From: Ceriagrion tenellum
Taxonomy: Eukaryota; Arthropoda; Insecta; Odonata; Coenagrionidae
Direction of reading: 5' to 3'
NCBI GenBank assembly: GCA_963169105.1
Contig: OY720635.1
Location: 126,461,894 to 126,525,893, forward strand
DNA: 64,000 nt
Shown here in pieces: positions 11,729 to 23,589 of this stretch; the first letter of the stretch is position 1; every line of letters starts with the position of its first letter. The notes below the pieces were generated by a model. The model was not told the origin of the DNA. It did no database searches and saw only the letters and a list, made by a program, of their open reading frames with translations. Made by a program: the position numbers and the translations under genes.

Positions 11729-11879
11729 TTTCATGATTTCTTCCGCGTAAGTTGTTTTTCTCTTCGTTTGTCAGTTGTTTCTACATAACTTGACTTCGAC
11801 CTGAAGACACTGGCAGGACAGATAATGAAACTTACCTTTGCTGTCCCAAAAACAACTTACGCGGAAGAAATCCCGAAAA
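11729..11879. mobile_element. Foldback element H3
   Basis: The outer arms 11,729-11,762 and 11,847-11,879 are inverted copies around GATTTCTTCCGCGTAAGTTG, nearly identical over about 30 bp. The interior contains CCTGAAGACACTGGCAGGAC and TAATGAAAC, loosely the same order as the hammerhead-like core of other foldbacks, but without a convincing stem. Non-coding. Confidence 0.6.
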
Positions 11880-13412
11880 ATTAAAGAAGAAAAATCCGCG
11901 GGCCTTATTTTATGAGCTAGTCAACATTATATTATTTTGTTTGGACTAATATATCACGAATGTGTGAAATTTACAATGAATACATTTATCATCAGGACTG
12001 AACATTTGGATAAAAACATGAGATAAAAGAGCGCTATGATATCGAATGCTAAAAATCTAGAAATGTAGTACTTGAATGGCCGCCGATGGTTTTGAGCCTC
12101 AACGGCCAGAGATGGCACGAAAAGCAGAAAGGAGTCTCGTGGGTACTGCTTTTCGGCCAATCTTTGGAGTACGGGCCGTGCTCAAAACTAAATTTGCCTA
12201 ATGGGAAAATATACTTATCACGTTCTTATAGTTGGATAGCGTTTGCATTGTAAAATTAGCATTTCTCATTAGCGGGAGACCTACTTTCATCTACAGTGCT
12301 TTGGAGTCAAGCAATCGCCGCCATATCCCGAGTTTGGGCATTTCGCTCATAGTAACAGAGGTTTCCTTAACTGTGCAAAGAACTTTTACGAGTATGAGGA
12401 GATAAATTGGACTATCTCGATAGAGGTTAATAGTTAGACAAGAAAATCCATCTCATCTGAGAGGCAGAATCCAAGAAAATTCTACGGGGATTGCAAGCGT
12501 ATTATTTTGAAAAATACTCTCTCTGTTACCGCAGACCTCATTAACATTGTTGCTATAAACACATGACATGCAGCATGGCAACATTAAATAAGGAAAATGA
12601 ATGCAGTTGGCGCATCTACATCAACTGGATTTCATACGGTGGCGCTTCTCAGAAATCTACCGTCTAAATACAGGAAATGTCATCTGTTTTTGCTGGCTTA
12701 AGGGCTATGTATGATACATTGTATACAGGGAGCTATACAACATATCTGTCGTTGAGGATATGACGCTAAAATTTTCACATCAGTAAAATTACGTCATTCG
12801 CGAAGGGTATTCAACTGAGAACTCTGTAAATAAGCTCAGGCCTCCTACTAATGTAAAGTTAATGGACGCGCTACACCAAATTATGTGGATTATTCATTGA
12901 CAACACCTTAGATCTGTAGTGGCCGCACCATTACAAAACGGTGCGGTTACAAAGACTATGTCAAAATGCTTGGCGAATCGAAAATGACACCTTGGGAAAT
13001 ATGCTGATACTTAACAATTTATATTGACGCAATTAATCGAAGACAATGAACGGCAGAGCAAATATATACTGATTAACAGAAGAAGAGTTCATAATTTAAC
13101 CTGTCTTTTCGCAACTGATGTGTCACTAGTATTTAATGGCACATCATTTTTATTAATACCTCACTTCTTTAGAAGTGTCCGGCAGAATGTTGTTTTCTGC
13201 ATGAATTAGCATCCCGTGGTATTTATAAATTAATGCTTTTACGAATATTAATTTAAAAAAATATACAATTATATTAGTTTAATCGTAATGATGGTAGGTA
13301 CTACATACTAGCAGTGACGCCAACCTTGCTATAATCTTGATTCTAGTTGGACTACGCCTTGTTTTTTGACTATTTTTGTCTGGTTACGTAAAGACTATGA
13401 AGTACTATAAGG
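11880..13412. other. No gene seen
   Basis: About 1.5 kb of AT-rich sequence. No supported gene, RNA or matched repeat. Confidence 0.5.
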
Positions 13413-13420
13413 AATGTATT

Positions 13421-13612
13421 CAGATTTGCAAATACCATTGGCAGAATTCCTTTATAAATTGATTTTAATGACTAGTTCATTGTCAAAGCAAGAACGCCTC
13501 AGCGCAAGTACTTGTTTCTCACTCAAACGTGCCAATACAGTTCCTTATACGACGAGGATACGGGGTAATTATGAATGGTGTACATTGATTTGCAAATACC
13601 ATTGGCAGAATT
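13421..13612 (+). repeat. Direct repeats enclosing dispersed repeat P, copy 2
   Basis: The sequence TTTGCAAATACCATTGGCAG occurs at about 13,425 and again at about 13,589, preceded by AT(G)TATTC/TACATTGA. Between them lies 13,449-13,553, the second copy of repeat P from 10.3 kb. This is compatible with an insertion flanked by a long duplication, or with a local tandem duplication. Confidence 0.6.
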
Positions 13613-13729
13613 GTTGCTCTCCTTTCATTTATTAATCGATCAAACTATATCATTTTAGTTATCTAACTAGCTGGAATAATTTACTCCAACTTTACCTTAT
13701 CTTGGTTCCATGTAATATAGGTATGAAGA

Positions 13730-14350
13730 TCACAGCGAGTCCTCCTTTATCACCCTTTTCCATGGGCTACCAAATAAAATCGAGGTCGGTACTGCCACGG
13801 TCCGTGTATCTCGGGGGCTGCGCTGTATGGGACCCCGTCTTCACCTGCCTGACCCTTTCTTTTTCTTCTTCTTTCGCCCCAGGGAAGGAAGAAGGGGTGG
13901 CGGCTTCCCGCTGAGTCAGCCCCGAGCAAACATCAGCGATGCGCCGGTTATGAGGAGGATAATTCACCTCCGGTCGCCACCCGCCTCAACACCACCCAAC
14001 CACTCCCCCCCCCTCTCCCAAAAAAAAGCACCAGACAGACACGCGGTGACAAAACGCGCCTTCTAAAACGGTGAGCACACGGTAAACAATGGCAATAATG
14101 GGATATTGTTGCGGAGGCGCCTCGGCTCGGCCCCTCCTCCCGCCCTCTCTCGACCTCCTCCCCCAACAATCTCCCCGCCGCCTTGCATAACAATGGGACA
14201 TAAAGAAGCTCGGAGGAGGAGGAGGAAAGTGGTAGGGTGGGCGGAGGAAGCATGGAAGGAGGTGGATAGGTAGTTTTTCGGGGGTCGAGATGGGCGTGAC
14301 CGCATCAGAAGGGTTCTCGTATAACCTCGTTTCCTCTGCAACCCGGTAGG
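13730..14350. other. GC-rich low-complexity patch
   Basis: GC-rich, with pyrimidine-rich blocks on the + strand (cccccccctctcccaaaaaaa near 14,008) and purine-rich blocks near 14,210. Frames run through on several phases because of composition. No motif supports a protein. Possible regulatory or first-exon DNA of a host gene. Confidence 0.3.
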
Positions 14351-14565
14351 GAGCGCCAGACGGCCCCTAAACTCCCGAGTTCATTATGTAGTACGCTTTG
14401 ACGACGGCCGTGCTCCAATTCATGTTTACTACCCCAATACGTACGCACTGTACTTGCTAAAAAGGGATACTTGCACGATTTTGCTGCGAGTGTTGAATGC
14501 ACATCTAGCCCAAAAAAAGAGAGAAGAGTGCTCGGATTCTACACCAGGGTCGTTGCGTTTGAAAC

Positions 14566-14864
14566 CACTCGGAATGATTCCGAGCGCGTTACTAAGGAGT
14601 CACGTGATACAATTACAAAGGGTTCGAGATGTTGATGTAGGCAAACAACTCAAAAAACCTTCCCCATCTAATTCAAATCCCCATCGAATATCTCTCGCGG
14701 AAATATCGTTAAATGGGTCAAATATAGCGATAAAAGACACCATAACCAGTACTTCAGATATTTTAGTTATCCATTCGTGTGGGTAAAACTCACAAAAAAT
14801 TTCCAACCATTTGTTGTTGTACCACGTGATGTGCTAGTTACGCCCTCGGAATCACTCCGAGGGA
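14566..14864. mobile_element. Foldback/TIR element with subterminal palindromes
   Basis: Roughly 299 bp. The left end CTCGGAATGATTCCGAG (14,568-14,584) and right end CTCGGAATCACTCCGAG (14,845-14,861) are each small palindromes and are inverted copies of each other. The inverted similarity continues inward through TTAC/GTAA, CACGTGA and ACAAnnACAAAnGGTT to about 14,630 on the left and 14,795 on the right. The interior has no conserved coding. A MITE is the best fit. No superfamily assigned. Confidence 0.6.
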
Positions 14865-15299
14865 TTTCAAACACAATCCCCAAGCCAAAACTTTTTCTCT
14901 CTCCTGACGTATAGATGTATGAGTCATCCATTGACATCAGGGCATGGCAATCAGGGATGACGGTAAGAATCAGGAAGGGCAAATGAAATTCAAATTGGTT
15001 GACGAAAGGTGGGAGACAAGAATAAAAGAATTAATACCAGGGTAATATGTTTGGTACTTCTGTAAAAGTGAACATTCGTAAAAAAATCGTACTCGGCAAC
15101 GTCGGCAGATATGGAGAGTTTGCACCCCTGGAGAAACCGAGCAGTTTTAACTAAAATTATACGATGAGAAAGCTTAAAATCTTTCTATCCTAAAAAATCT
15201 CACAAAAATATTTTCTGTTCACTGAGAGCTGCATAATTATTCAACATTACTAAGAGAAAATTTAGGGTGCCACATCATTTGAGTATTCTACCAGCTGCT

Positions 15300-15800
15300 C
15301 TGTAGGTTTTTGGGCAACCCTTTTCCTAACTTCCCTACTTCTGTGTCATCTTCCCACTTACCCTCATATCTCAGCTCGCCATCAGGCCTCTCTCGAGTGT
15401 CTCACACTCCCTACCTCTCCATACCTAATTGTCCAAATTCCCTTACCTCCTCCTTCCTCTTCCACGTTTCCTGAATGTTCTCCCTCCACTACCTTCAACA
15501 TACCCTCACATCTCAACACGCCCACCAGCATATTTTTTGCTTATTCCAAATCTCTGTCACCACCTTCCTTCCCTCTACCACCATACTCAGCCCTTTTCTG
15601 CTCGTCTTTCTCACCACTCGGCTCAATTTCTCCAAACCTACATCTCAAACTCCTTCAGTTGACATACGCCTCAAGTCTAAGTGCATCCTCTCTTCTCAAC
15701 GACCAAGTTTCCGAAACATACAGCGCCAAGTTCCATATTTGAGTTTTCACCAATAATTTTTTCTGCCGTCTCTCCCGAAGCTCGTCCCTGTCTCAAATTT
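15300..15800 (-). pseudogene. LINE C-terminus fragment (LYGSE-type, family F)
   Basis: On the minus strand, about 15,745-15,660 reads 'WNLALYVSETWSLRREDALR', then 'LEAYV'. This is the 'LYGSE-WSLR-ED--RLEAFEMW' signature of LINE protein C-termini. It is followed by shifted frames still rich in R/K/E. The antisense strand gives the long proline/histidine/serine-rich frames seen on the + strand, which are shadows. Related to fragments at 34.6, 44.7 and 47.5 kb. Confidence 0.7.
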
Positions 15801-16851
15801 TTAGAAAACTACATGGGTGGACCGTAGGTAGCCATTTGACTTCAAATAGTTATTTTCCTTTCCATTGTTGGCATAAAGCATAAATATCACACTTACCCTC
15901 AAGCTGCCTACAGTTTTTCTATAAAAGAAGTTTCTCACAGTAGGCATCATATTGGCTACAAAAATGTATGTCTTCTAACATTTTTTTGGAGTGCTCACGT
16001 GATTTTTTAAAAGGTTTTTAAATAATACTCTGGAATATTACTACGGCCAGGTTTCATACTCTGTGGCCAACTGAAACACAAACACTAGTGGTAGCTTGCA
16101 CGGTATCTAGTAGATGAAACTGTTTGATATTATATTCTTCACTTAAATAAGATGTAAAATGCAAGTTTAGATTTTACAAATTATATCTATCTGTCGGTTA
16201 GCTGGTGTTTAATGACAGGACGACCCCATAGATTTTCAAAGTAGCGGCGTCACAGTATCTTTCGCTCATGAAATGCGAACTTTCTGCCTTTTTAGGGCCA
16301 TCCTTCCAAATTCTGCGGCAACAATATGGACATACTAGATGAATATAGAGTTTCATCTGGATTGGACTTGTTACCCACTGGATACCCGAAGCCTTACCAC
16401 GGAATTAATCTCAAACCAGACGTTGCGTTTGTATTCTACAAATTCTCCGCGCGTTGAAGTCTCCACATTCTTACCGATCTTACAAAAGGGCACAGGACGA
16501 GAACCAAGGCGAAGTAATGTCATACGCATAAATTATGCCATAGTTTATAAGATTCATAATAATTAATGCGATTACGTCACGAGTCTCATAGTTGCTATGA
16601 AGAAATCTTCCTCTACTGAGAGTATACGTGGCGTATTCTGGATCTACCTAAGAAACGTAAGACGAATGAAAGGTGGATGAAATTAACGAAGTGGTTAGGA
16701 AAGTTGCGTCGAAGGGTTTAAGCACATGTATTAGTAAGTTTTTTACGCTGCAATGCTATCTCACGGTTGAAAATCTTGTATGATAGTACCATTATTAACC
16801 AATTAATACACATATTTCGGTGTCTCGGGCGTGACTTCATGGAATCGACTT
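15801..16851. other. No gene seen
   Basis: AT-rich. No supported feature. Confidence 0.5.
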
Positions 16852-17063
16852 AACATAATGAAAAGTAAAGAAAACTTTGTAATTCCACATAAATATTTAA
16901 TGTACGACCTAGGTTTCGACGTGGCAAGGGTTTCGACATCACCAATTTGGTGATGTCAAAACCCTTTCCACCACACCAGATGATGACGTGCCACGTCGAA
17001 ACCTAGGTCGTACATTAAATATTTATGTGGAATTACAAAGTTTTCTTTACTTTTCATTATGTT
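16852..17063. mobile_element. Foldback element H4 with apparently identical 75 bp arms
   Basis: The left arm 16,852-16,926 and right arm 16,989-17,063 are reverse complements with no mismatch that I can find over 75 bp. They begin AACATAATGAAAAGTAAAG and end ACGTGGCA. The 62 bp centre contains a second nested palindrome (GGGTTTCGACATCACCA and its complement with one or two changes). On the + strand the right arm starts with CAGATGATGACGTGCCACGTC, then GAAACC. This is the same CTGATGA - stem - GAAAC order as the other foldbacks, but with CAGA for CTGA. Non-coding. The arm identity implies recent formation or gene conversion. Confidence 0.85.
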
Positions 17064-18451
17064 CAATTAATACACCCTAAATCGAAATAAGTTGCATGTA
17101 AAAAAAGTGGCAAGAGACGCGGTGATTGCCTTGAGTGTTTAAACCACAAAAAGGATTTTTTTTGCTTTTAAAGTATTTGCAGCTACTTTTCCCTGAGTTT
17201 GACACGTTTGATGATGGTAGTTGATATAAATTTGAGTACATTAAGTTGCACAGTTATAATAAAAAACATGAAATAGACGGCATAACATCAGAAATCAATT
17301 GGTGCTTTCTCTCTCAGATAAATAATTGAATATGCGGCGCCGGGATATGGTGATTGATGACACTGCGCCTTACTTACTTACTGAATTACAGGAGGCGGCT
17401 TATTCCATACGTAGGACAAGCTAGTATGGAATGGACGGTGAAGGGCTTCCATGCTAAAATATGACGTACAATGAAGAAAGAGAGATGGAAAAATTGAAAA
17501 TGCTTAAAATTATTTATTTCAGGGCATCAATTGGTAACTTTCATACTTATTTTTAACCCGACTCTCAACGTTTAAAATACATGACTTGACGAGGCATATT
17601 TAACTCTTTGAGTAATGAGTTTGTTAGTTTGCCCTGACCTCGGGGGCGAGTTTTTTTGGGAAAAATTAAATTACTAACGGTTTAAATTTTATTACCTAAA
17701 ACTCAAATTAGCTCGATAAAAAAAATCTATGAAAACTAGAATTCATACATTACACAAGCAAAACAAAATAAATAAAACAATTTTACCACGTAAGATCCTA
17801 AGTATTGTAGAATGAGAACTACAATAATAACTTAGAACGCGACTAAACAGCTTAAAATTTGCAATAACTTCTGTCGGTGAAAGTATTGCAACTACATGTA
17901 GCATGCACATACTCAAGGCTGAACGCAGTTAGTAGAATAGTAGAAAAGGTGGCAGGACTCATTAGAGACACTTAATAGAGATAATTGGGCTCACCAGCCT
18001 CCAGGAGAGATGGAACAAAATATAAAAATGCATTTGAATGGGAGGCGTGAACGGACGCCTTTACTGCTCCAGCGCAAATTTGAAAGACGTACACGTGCGA
18101 CCATATTCTGGATGACCAGGAGGCACGAGGACGTAAACGTTCGTGCTGCTCAAAAGGTTAAGTATAAACTTTAATAAAATTAACGTTAATAATATTAAAA
18201 TTAATTTAATAAAATAGCATTATTTCTGTTGGTCTTTTTACCTGATTGATAATGAATCCTCACATAATAATAAGGCCCTGGAAATACGTATGCATATTTT
18301 AATTTAAAGTCTGACAGATGTAAGCAGAGGTGTTTTTCCAAACGACTGACCCTTAATTAGCCAGTGGACTGGAGGTTGCCATAATTCAGGGAGAAACATA
18401 TTTGTCTGAGAAGTATATGTTCATGGTTCGTTCACGGAACATTCGTACTGC
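17064..18451. other. No gene seen
   Basis: About 1.4 kb, very AT-rich, without a supported feature. Confidence 0.5.
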
Positions 18452-18455
18452 TTTA

Positions 18456-19005
18456 GGTAGTTTGAGCGAAATATTTTACCTAGAAATCAATAAATTTGGT
18501 CTTTTTAAAGAAAAATGTATCACCCTTCCATTGACACCAAAAATTCAACCCCTATATACATTACTTTCCGAGATATTATCCAGAAAATACCAGCCATTTT
18601 ACATGGGAAATGGTACGTGTATGCACTCCAGAGAGACCTTATTTCACATATGAGGAATTTCTTACTCCTAGATCTCGTCCAAAAATCAACAGTGTGTAGT
18701 TTGTGAGTTTTATCAACTATTTTTGAAAATTAATCATACTGCCACCGCAGTAAATTCTCCGGAATCACAAAAAAACTTCCGTTTTGATGGAGTTTCAAAC
18801 GTACCGTGTGGAAAAAATGAGTCAAGTTAAAGACTTATTTAGATATTTTCATTAGCATACTTAAAATTTCTGTCACATAAAACTATATAATTGCACCATT
18901 AATAACGCAATACTTTATTAGTGTGTCACACAGCTGGTGAAATTAAAAGTTATAATTCGAATATGGTCTCTATTATGATTAGGGAACTATCTCGCTCGCA
19001 CTACC
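18456..19005 (+). mobile_element. TTAA-type TIR element (family R), copy 2
   Basis: A copy of 550 bp with inverted ends: GGTAGTTTGAGCGAAAT at the left and the complement of ATCTCGCTCGCACTACC at the right. The right flank is TTAA (19,006-19,009) and the left flank is TTTA. It is collinear with the 26.2 kb copy through 'ttactttcc-agatatt', 'gaaaataccagcc', 'catgggaaatg', 'agagagacctta' and 'gagtcaagttaaagactta'. No conserved coding frame. Confidence 0.8.
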
Positions 19006-19009
19006 TTAA

Positions 19010-19984
19010 AGGGTCCTTGGTCGAGCGCAAACACAGTTTTGTCGAATGAGGAAAGTATGGGCGAAAAGCGTTATTGTAAGTGGATTGGGGCAGGGGCAGT
19101 GTCCTTTCGGGACTCAACACTCTAGCGGAGGAACGCGATCGCGGGGGCGATGGAAGGAGGAAGCGGCGGCGTCGTCATTTATTTGTGCGGAGAAAGGAAG
19201 AGGGACGGAGGGCCACTCTTTCTTTCTCTGGACGTGGACTTAAAGGAGTGGCCGACTTTGGAATGATAAGTGGGGAAGGAAAAGGACAAGAGAGTGGGGG
19301 AGATTTTTCGGGTGAACATGACTCTCGCTGGCCTCTATCCATTCGTCTAACTCTTTCCTTCCTTTTCCCTTCCTTCCATCCTCTATTCTCTTATTCACTC
19401 AAGGCTGTATTTGTGTTTTCTCAAGTACCCCGCCCCTCTACCCATCACCGACGGGCTTGTTATTTTTCTTTTTCATCGATTTATAAGAGTCGCCCCGTGA
19501 GTGAAAGAGCGGAAGAGATAAACAATCGAGGGTCCGATTAGAAAAGTCCCATTCAATGTTCATCTTTTAAAGGAGTTCGGCTTGCGAGCCAGCGTGAGTT
19601 AATGCAAATGCGAAAGTCCTCCTTCAATAAAATACTGCTCAGGACGAGAACAAGCAATAGCGATGGAAAATTAAAAGGAAAGGCACTAAGGATGCACACT
19701 TATCTCACGGACGTATTTTTTTAGTGATCACTTTATTAAGCCCTAGCACCATTAGCGCGTCCGGAAGACACATTTAACCTCCAATTATTTAGATAAAAGG
19801 CCAATATCTAACCAATTTGGTGCCTAAAACTAGTTCTGAGAGGGCAGGAGGAATCACAATTTCTTCCGGTAGGGAAAACCGTGCCGGAGAGGTAGGCCTC
19901 TGACGAAAGGTAGTTCACGTGATGGTGTCACGATAAAACAATACATTGAGAATGGCAATGGGAATGTTTGTTTACTCCACGAGA
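19010..19984. other. No gene; moderately GC-rich first half
   Basis: From 19,080 to 19,540 an open frame of 153 codons runs on the + strand, rich in G/R/S and then in F/S. Composition and lack of motif make it unlikely to be a real protein. No splice or promoter context could be defended. Confidence 0.35.
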
Positions 19985-20337
19985 TATCATCAGTTAGTTC
20001 AACTCCAAGGTATTTTACCAAGTGTACAGTCTCTAATATTATAATAGCTATTTTGAGGGGAGTTTTTTCTTTGCCAGAAGTTCATTACAACACCTTTCAT
20101 AAAACGTATTTCTAGCTGCCACTCATCGCACCACGCTAGAATAGCCTTCCTCATCATCATTGGCACAGCATCGTCTGCAGATAGTCGGAGTTCACTGTCT
20201 ACTACTTGAGCAATATCGTCAAGGTACAGGAGAATTAAAGTGGACCTATGACACTCCTGCCGTGTAATACTACCTGCACGCCGTGTATCCCTTTCCCTCC
20301 TGGAAATCTCAATTTCCTTGAATATAAAAGTACGCAT
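19985..20337 (-). pseudogene. CR1/Jockey-like LINE reverse transcriptase fragment
   Basis: The minus-strand translation contains 'LILLYLDDIAQVVDSELRLS' then 'ADDAV', and later 'WCDEWQLEIRFMKGVVMNFW' then 'QRKN'. This aligns with 'LFLLYLNDLNTVVKNSNLRL' and 'FSDDAV', and with 'WCDSWQLELNLKKWAIMNFW' then 'KKN', in the 54.4-54.7 kb copy. It therefore spans the segment before reverse transcriptase motif C, the catalytic DD pair, and the thumb start. The F of FADD is replaced by S here ('LSADDAV'). About 10 residues after the DD are missing relative to the 54 kb copy. It is isolated and truncated on both sides. Confidence 0.8.
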
Positions 20338-20344
20338 TAAAATG

Positions 20345-20512
20345 CTCCTGGGGAAAATATCAGCATTTATTTATCTTTATTTAATTTTTTATTTGAAGAA
20401 AAAGAGTCCACAGGCAGCAAAATTGCCAATTTCAAGTGCACTTGTGACAAACACAAAAAGACATAAACAACAATAGCAGCAAAAATAAGAAAATAACAAC
20501 AAAAAACTTGAC
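20345..20512 (-). mobile_element. Retroelement 3' tail ending in GATAAATAAA
   Basis: On the minus strand, sequence with 'ggcaattttgctgcctgtgg' and 'actctttttcttc' ends in AAATAAAGATAAATAAA-type tail. The tail resembles the end of the SINE at 26.8 kb (GAAGATAAATAAAATAAAA). This fits a LINE/SINE 3' end inserted beside the RT fragment. The parent element is unknown. Confidence 0.45.
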
Positions 20513-21608
20513 TTAGACGATCTAAAGTGGGCGTCCAAATCTTTTACTATCTAGGTTCGCTCTTTATTTAAGGAAAGATGTGAGGAGGCCAAGTGGTGAA
20601 GTTTTTTGGCAATAGGGAAATGGGATCGATATCAGTGGGAAGTGAATTTATTAGGGAGGAGAGACGGAAGAAGAGTGAGCGTTAAATTAGTGATAATCTA
20701 GGAGATGTGATGTGGGGTAATGAGATAGATGGAAGGCACTCTGATGTTGATAACAAAATTAACCTTTAAGTTTCCCTATTCTCCAATTCATCACCAACAA
20801 GCCAATTTATTTACAAATTCGATTCGTAAAAAAACTAGAGCCGGAACGTAAAGATCCCGCAATTGAAAACATCACGCAATATTTTCCAAAAATTAAGAAA
20901 AATACGAACATGGGACATGATTTTAATGTTAATGCCCAGTCTCTTTAAGAATGTTTGCTTTCGACGCGACGAGAATTTGTACCGTCAAAATTCTTATGAC
21001 AACGGCAAGAGGATTCGAGCAAGATGAATTCGTGGTTTTACCTCATCGCCGAGTCAGAGGGGCGACATTGTGACGGGGACGGGACTCCACATGGCCCACC
21101 CGGCGTGAAATGGGAGACGCCGGAGACTTGCACCGGTGGATGTCGCACGGAAACCACGAGAACGAGTGGCGATGACTCATTTTGATGAATGCGGAGTGTC
21201 TGAAAATATGAGAGGTCAACTCGTACTCAGGGAGGAAAATATTCCTCATCCTCCTCCAAATATGGAAATATAGACAGATTCAACTTTATTCAGCCTGCCA
21301 CATTCTCCCTTTTCTTGCTACTCAAAGACCCGGTTTTATAACATCTGTTTAAACATTTTATCTGCATAAAATCCCATGGGGAAACGCCATCCCATCGATA
21401 ACAACCAAGTCAACTGACCGACAGTCTGACTAAATTTACGAAGCCAAAAGTCACAGCTGAAAGCACAAATAAGTAATGGCTACACTATCCAATGGTTTAA
21501 GTTATCCCAGAAACTATGAAAATAGGTCTAAGGCCAGCATTCAGTTCATCGAGTAGGGAGTACAATTGAGGCCAACTCGGGGTTTTCCGTGATAATAGAG
21601 CTAATGCC
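20513..21608. other. No gene seen
   Basis: Mixed composition, no supported feature. Confidence 0.45.
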
Positions 21609-21982
21609 CTGAAAAGACTAGAAGCCCTCGAAACCTGGCGCTGGAGGAGGATAGTGAAGATAAAATGGACGGATGAAATAAGAAATGATGAAGTGTACTG
21701 AACAGTGGAAGAGGAAAGGGCCATATGAGACACCATACAGAAAAGAAGAACAAGATGGATTGGACACACCCAGAAACACAATGGGCTTGTGAAGAACGTA
21801 AATGAAGATAAAATAGATAGAAAAGTCACCAGAGGAAGACCCAGGAATAAGCTCATGGACCAAATGAAGAGTGAAGTACATAGGAAGAGACACCAGGAGG
21901 TGAGGAAATTTGCATTAGACAGGGGAGGGTGGAGAGCTACAGTCAACCAATTTTAGGATTGAACGACCAATGAATGAATGAG
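21609..21982 (+). mobile_element. LINE family D 3' end (copy 4)
   Basis: The + strand gives 'RLEALETWRWRRIVKIKWTD', then 'RNDEV', 'RRTRWIGHTQ', 'HNGLVKNV', 'RGRPRNK' and 'ALDRGGWRATVNQ'. The 3' block CCAATTTTAGGATTGAACGACCA is followed by an ATGAATGAATG tail. Several stops and frame changes. It is 5'-truncated near 21,609. Confidence 0.82.
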
Positions 21983-23099
21983 AGCTAATGCTAACGAAGG
22001 GTTTCTATAAACCACAATTATATTCAAACTGTCTAAATAATTCAGATGTAGGACGGAGTAGTGATTACTATGAGGAGAAGGCGTAGATAGGATAACCCAT
22101 GGGTGAATGGAATGGAAGACTCTAAAAGAAGGGGACTATTTGGAGTCTTCATGTAAAGAAAGTCTACATTAAGCAATGCATGAGTAGGAGGGAAATGAAG
22201 AGGGAATTTACGAGGCATAGAGACAGTTTTCTAGCCCTAATACCAAGAATTATGTTCTGTAACTGAGCATACCCCAATAGGGAACGACGTAATGCACGAA
22301 TATCTCAGTTCCAAAAATAATCCTCTCCTTGCCCACTTACCCACCAATACTTCCGATCTCAACTCACCTCAGTCGTCTGTCACGTTCCAAAATTACCGGG
22401 CAATGTTTTACCGCATGAAACAAAAGAAAGTTTATTGACGTCTCTAACAGTCGAATAAAATGTTCTAAAAACAAGCGTATCAGCTAGGAATATTCATAGT
22501 CCATTTTCAAGGAAAAATCTGGATACAAAACCAAGTCACCCTTCTCAATATGGCTAAAAATGAACTATACTTGAAACTTCTTTCCGTCGTTAGGGTAAGG
22601 ATTCAAATTCCCGTGGAGGGCGGAGATTTATCACAAATGAACCGGTCCTAACGTGAGTGCTGTGTTTAGAGCGTGTCAGTTGGCTGGTTTATAACCTGTC
22701 ATAAAATATTTAATAGCGATTACAGAGATGGATATACCCTCTCATCGATAACAAAGGCGTCAACTAAACGACAGTTTGAAGTGATTTACAAAACCCACAC
22801 TTGCAGTTCACACTACCCTTATGAGAATATTACATTACCATACGGTTACAGCTGACCACATTGTATAACCTCTGGCCGTGGTGATACTTCAATGCACATC
22901 GTTAGAGACCCGGCAATGAATTTACAGGAGCATTATGAAAAAAATTAAGGAGGAAATTTTTGCGGAAGCTACCGATGACATATTTCTGAACGGAAACCGT
23001 TTATCGTCAAATAGTTTGTGTTATATCAATGGACATGGAAATACAGTCTGTCATAGCCACAAAATATACCTATGCATGTATTGTAGTAAATCAAAATCT
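21983..23099. other. No gene seen
   Basis: About 1.1 kb without a supported feature. Confidence 0.5.
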
Positions 23100-23185
23100 G
23101 TGTCCTCCACATTTTTATCATTAAGAGTACAACCGGCTTAGGCAGTTACGCCATCATCAGGTACACTAAATTAATTGTGGTCGGA
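23100..23185 (-). other. Isolated arm resembling the foldback core
   Basis: On the minus strand, 23,160-23,126 reads CTGATGATGGCGTAACTGCC, then TAAGCCGGTTG. This begins with the canonical CTGATGA and has a short GGC/GCC stem, but lacks the GAAA part. No inverted partner was found nearby, so it is a single degenerate arm if it belongs to the H group. Confidence 0.35.
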
Positions 23186-23204
23186 ACACATTTATATAAT
23201 TCTG

Positions 23205-23280
23205 AGGGGAGGTGGTGAGGGTAGGGTGGGTTGAGGTGAGGGGGAAAGGAAAGGAAGGGGAGAGGGTGGACTATTGTGGA
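23205..23280 (+). repeat. G-rich strand tract
   Basis: A run of guanine blocks on the + strand, including GGGTAGGGTGGG and flanking GGGG and GGGGG blocks, followed by GGAAAGGAAAGGAAGGGG. It has G-quadruplex potential, although one loop would be about 9 nt. Confidence 0.55.
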
Positions 23281-23589
23281 AAGCCGGTGTGTCATCCTGG
23301 GTCGAGGGGTAAGGTGACTAAAAACAACGGGGAGGGACTAAGGAAGGTAATATCATTGTAAATAAAACCAGAATCTTTTAGAATGCCGAACGCCGATCAC
23401 TCTTTGTTCCTGGGTAGCCAGCTATTTGCCTTTCTTGGAATAAAACTGTGGAAAACTTAGTTTGATTTGATACACTATCGATCTTCCCCCAAGGGAAACC
23501 TTCAACTTTTGAATCTAACATGTATCTCGAACAGTTCCAATCAGATTCCAAATTTTCCTTGTAAGTATATATATTTATATACAATCGAA

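Noticed and set aside
15429..15756. Proline/serine/histidine-rich frames on the + strand
   Set aside because: They are the antisense shadow of a LINE protein C-terminus on the minus strand.
19080..19541. 153-codon frame on the + strand
   Set aside because: Arginine/glycine-rich start and phenylalanine/serine-rich end, no recognisable domain, no start context or sister sequence to support it.
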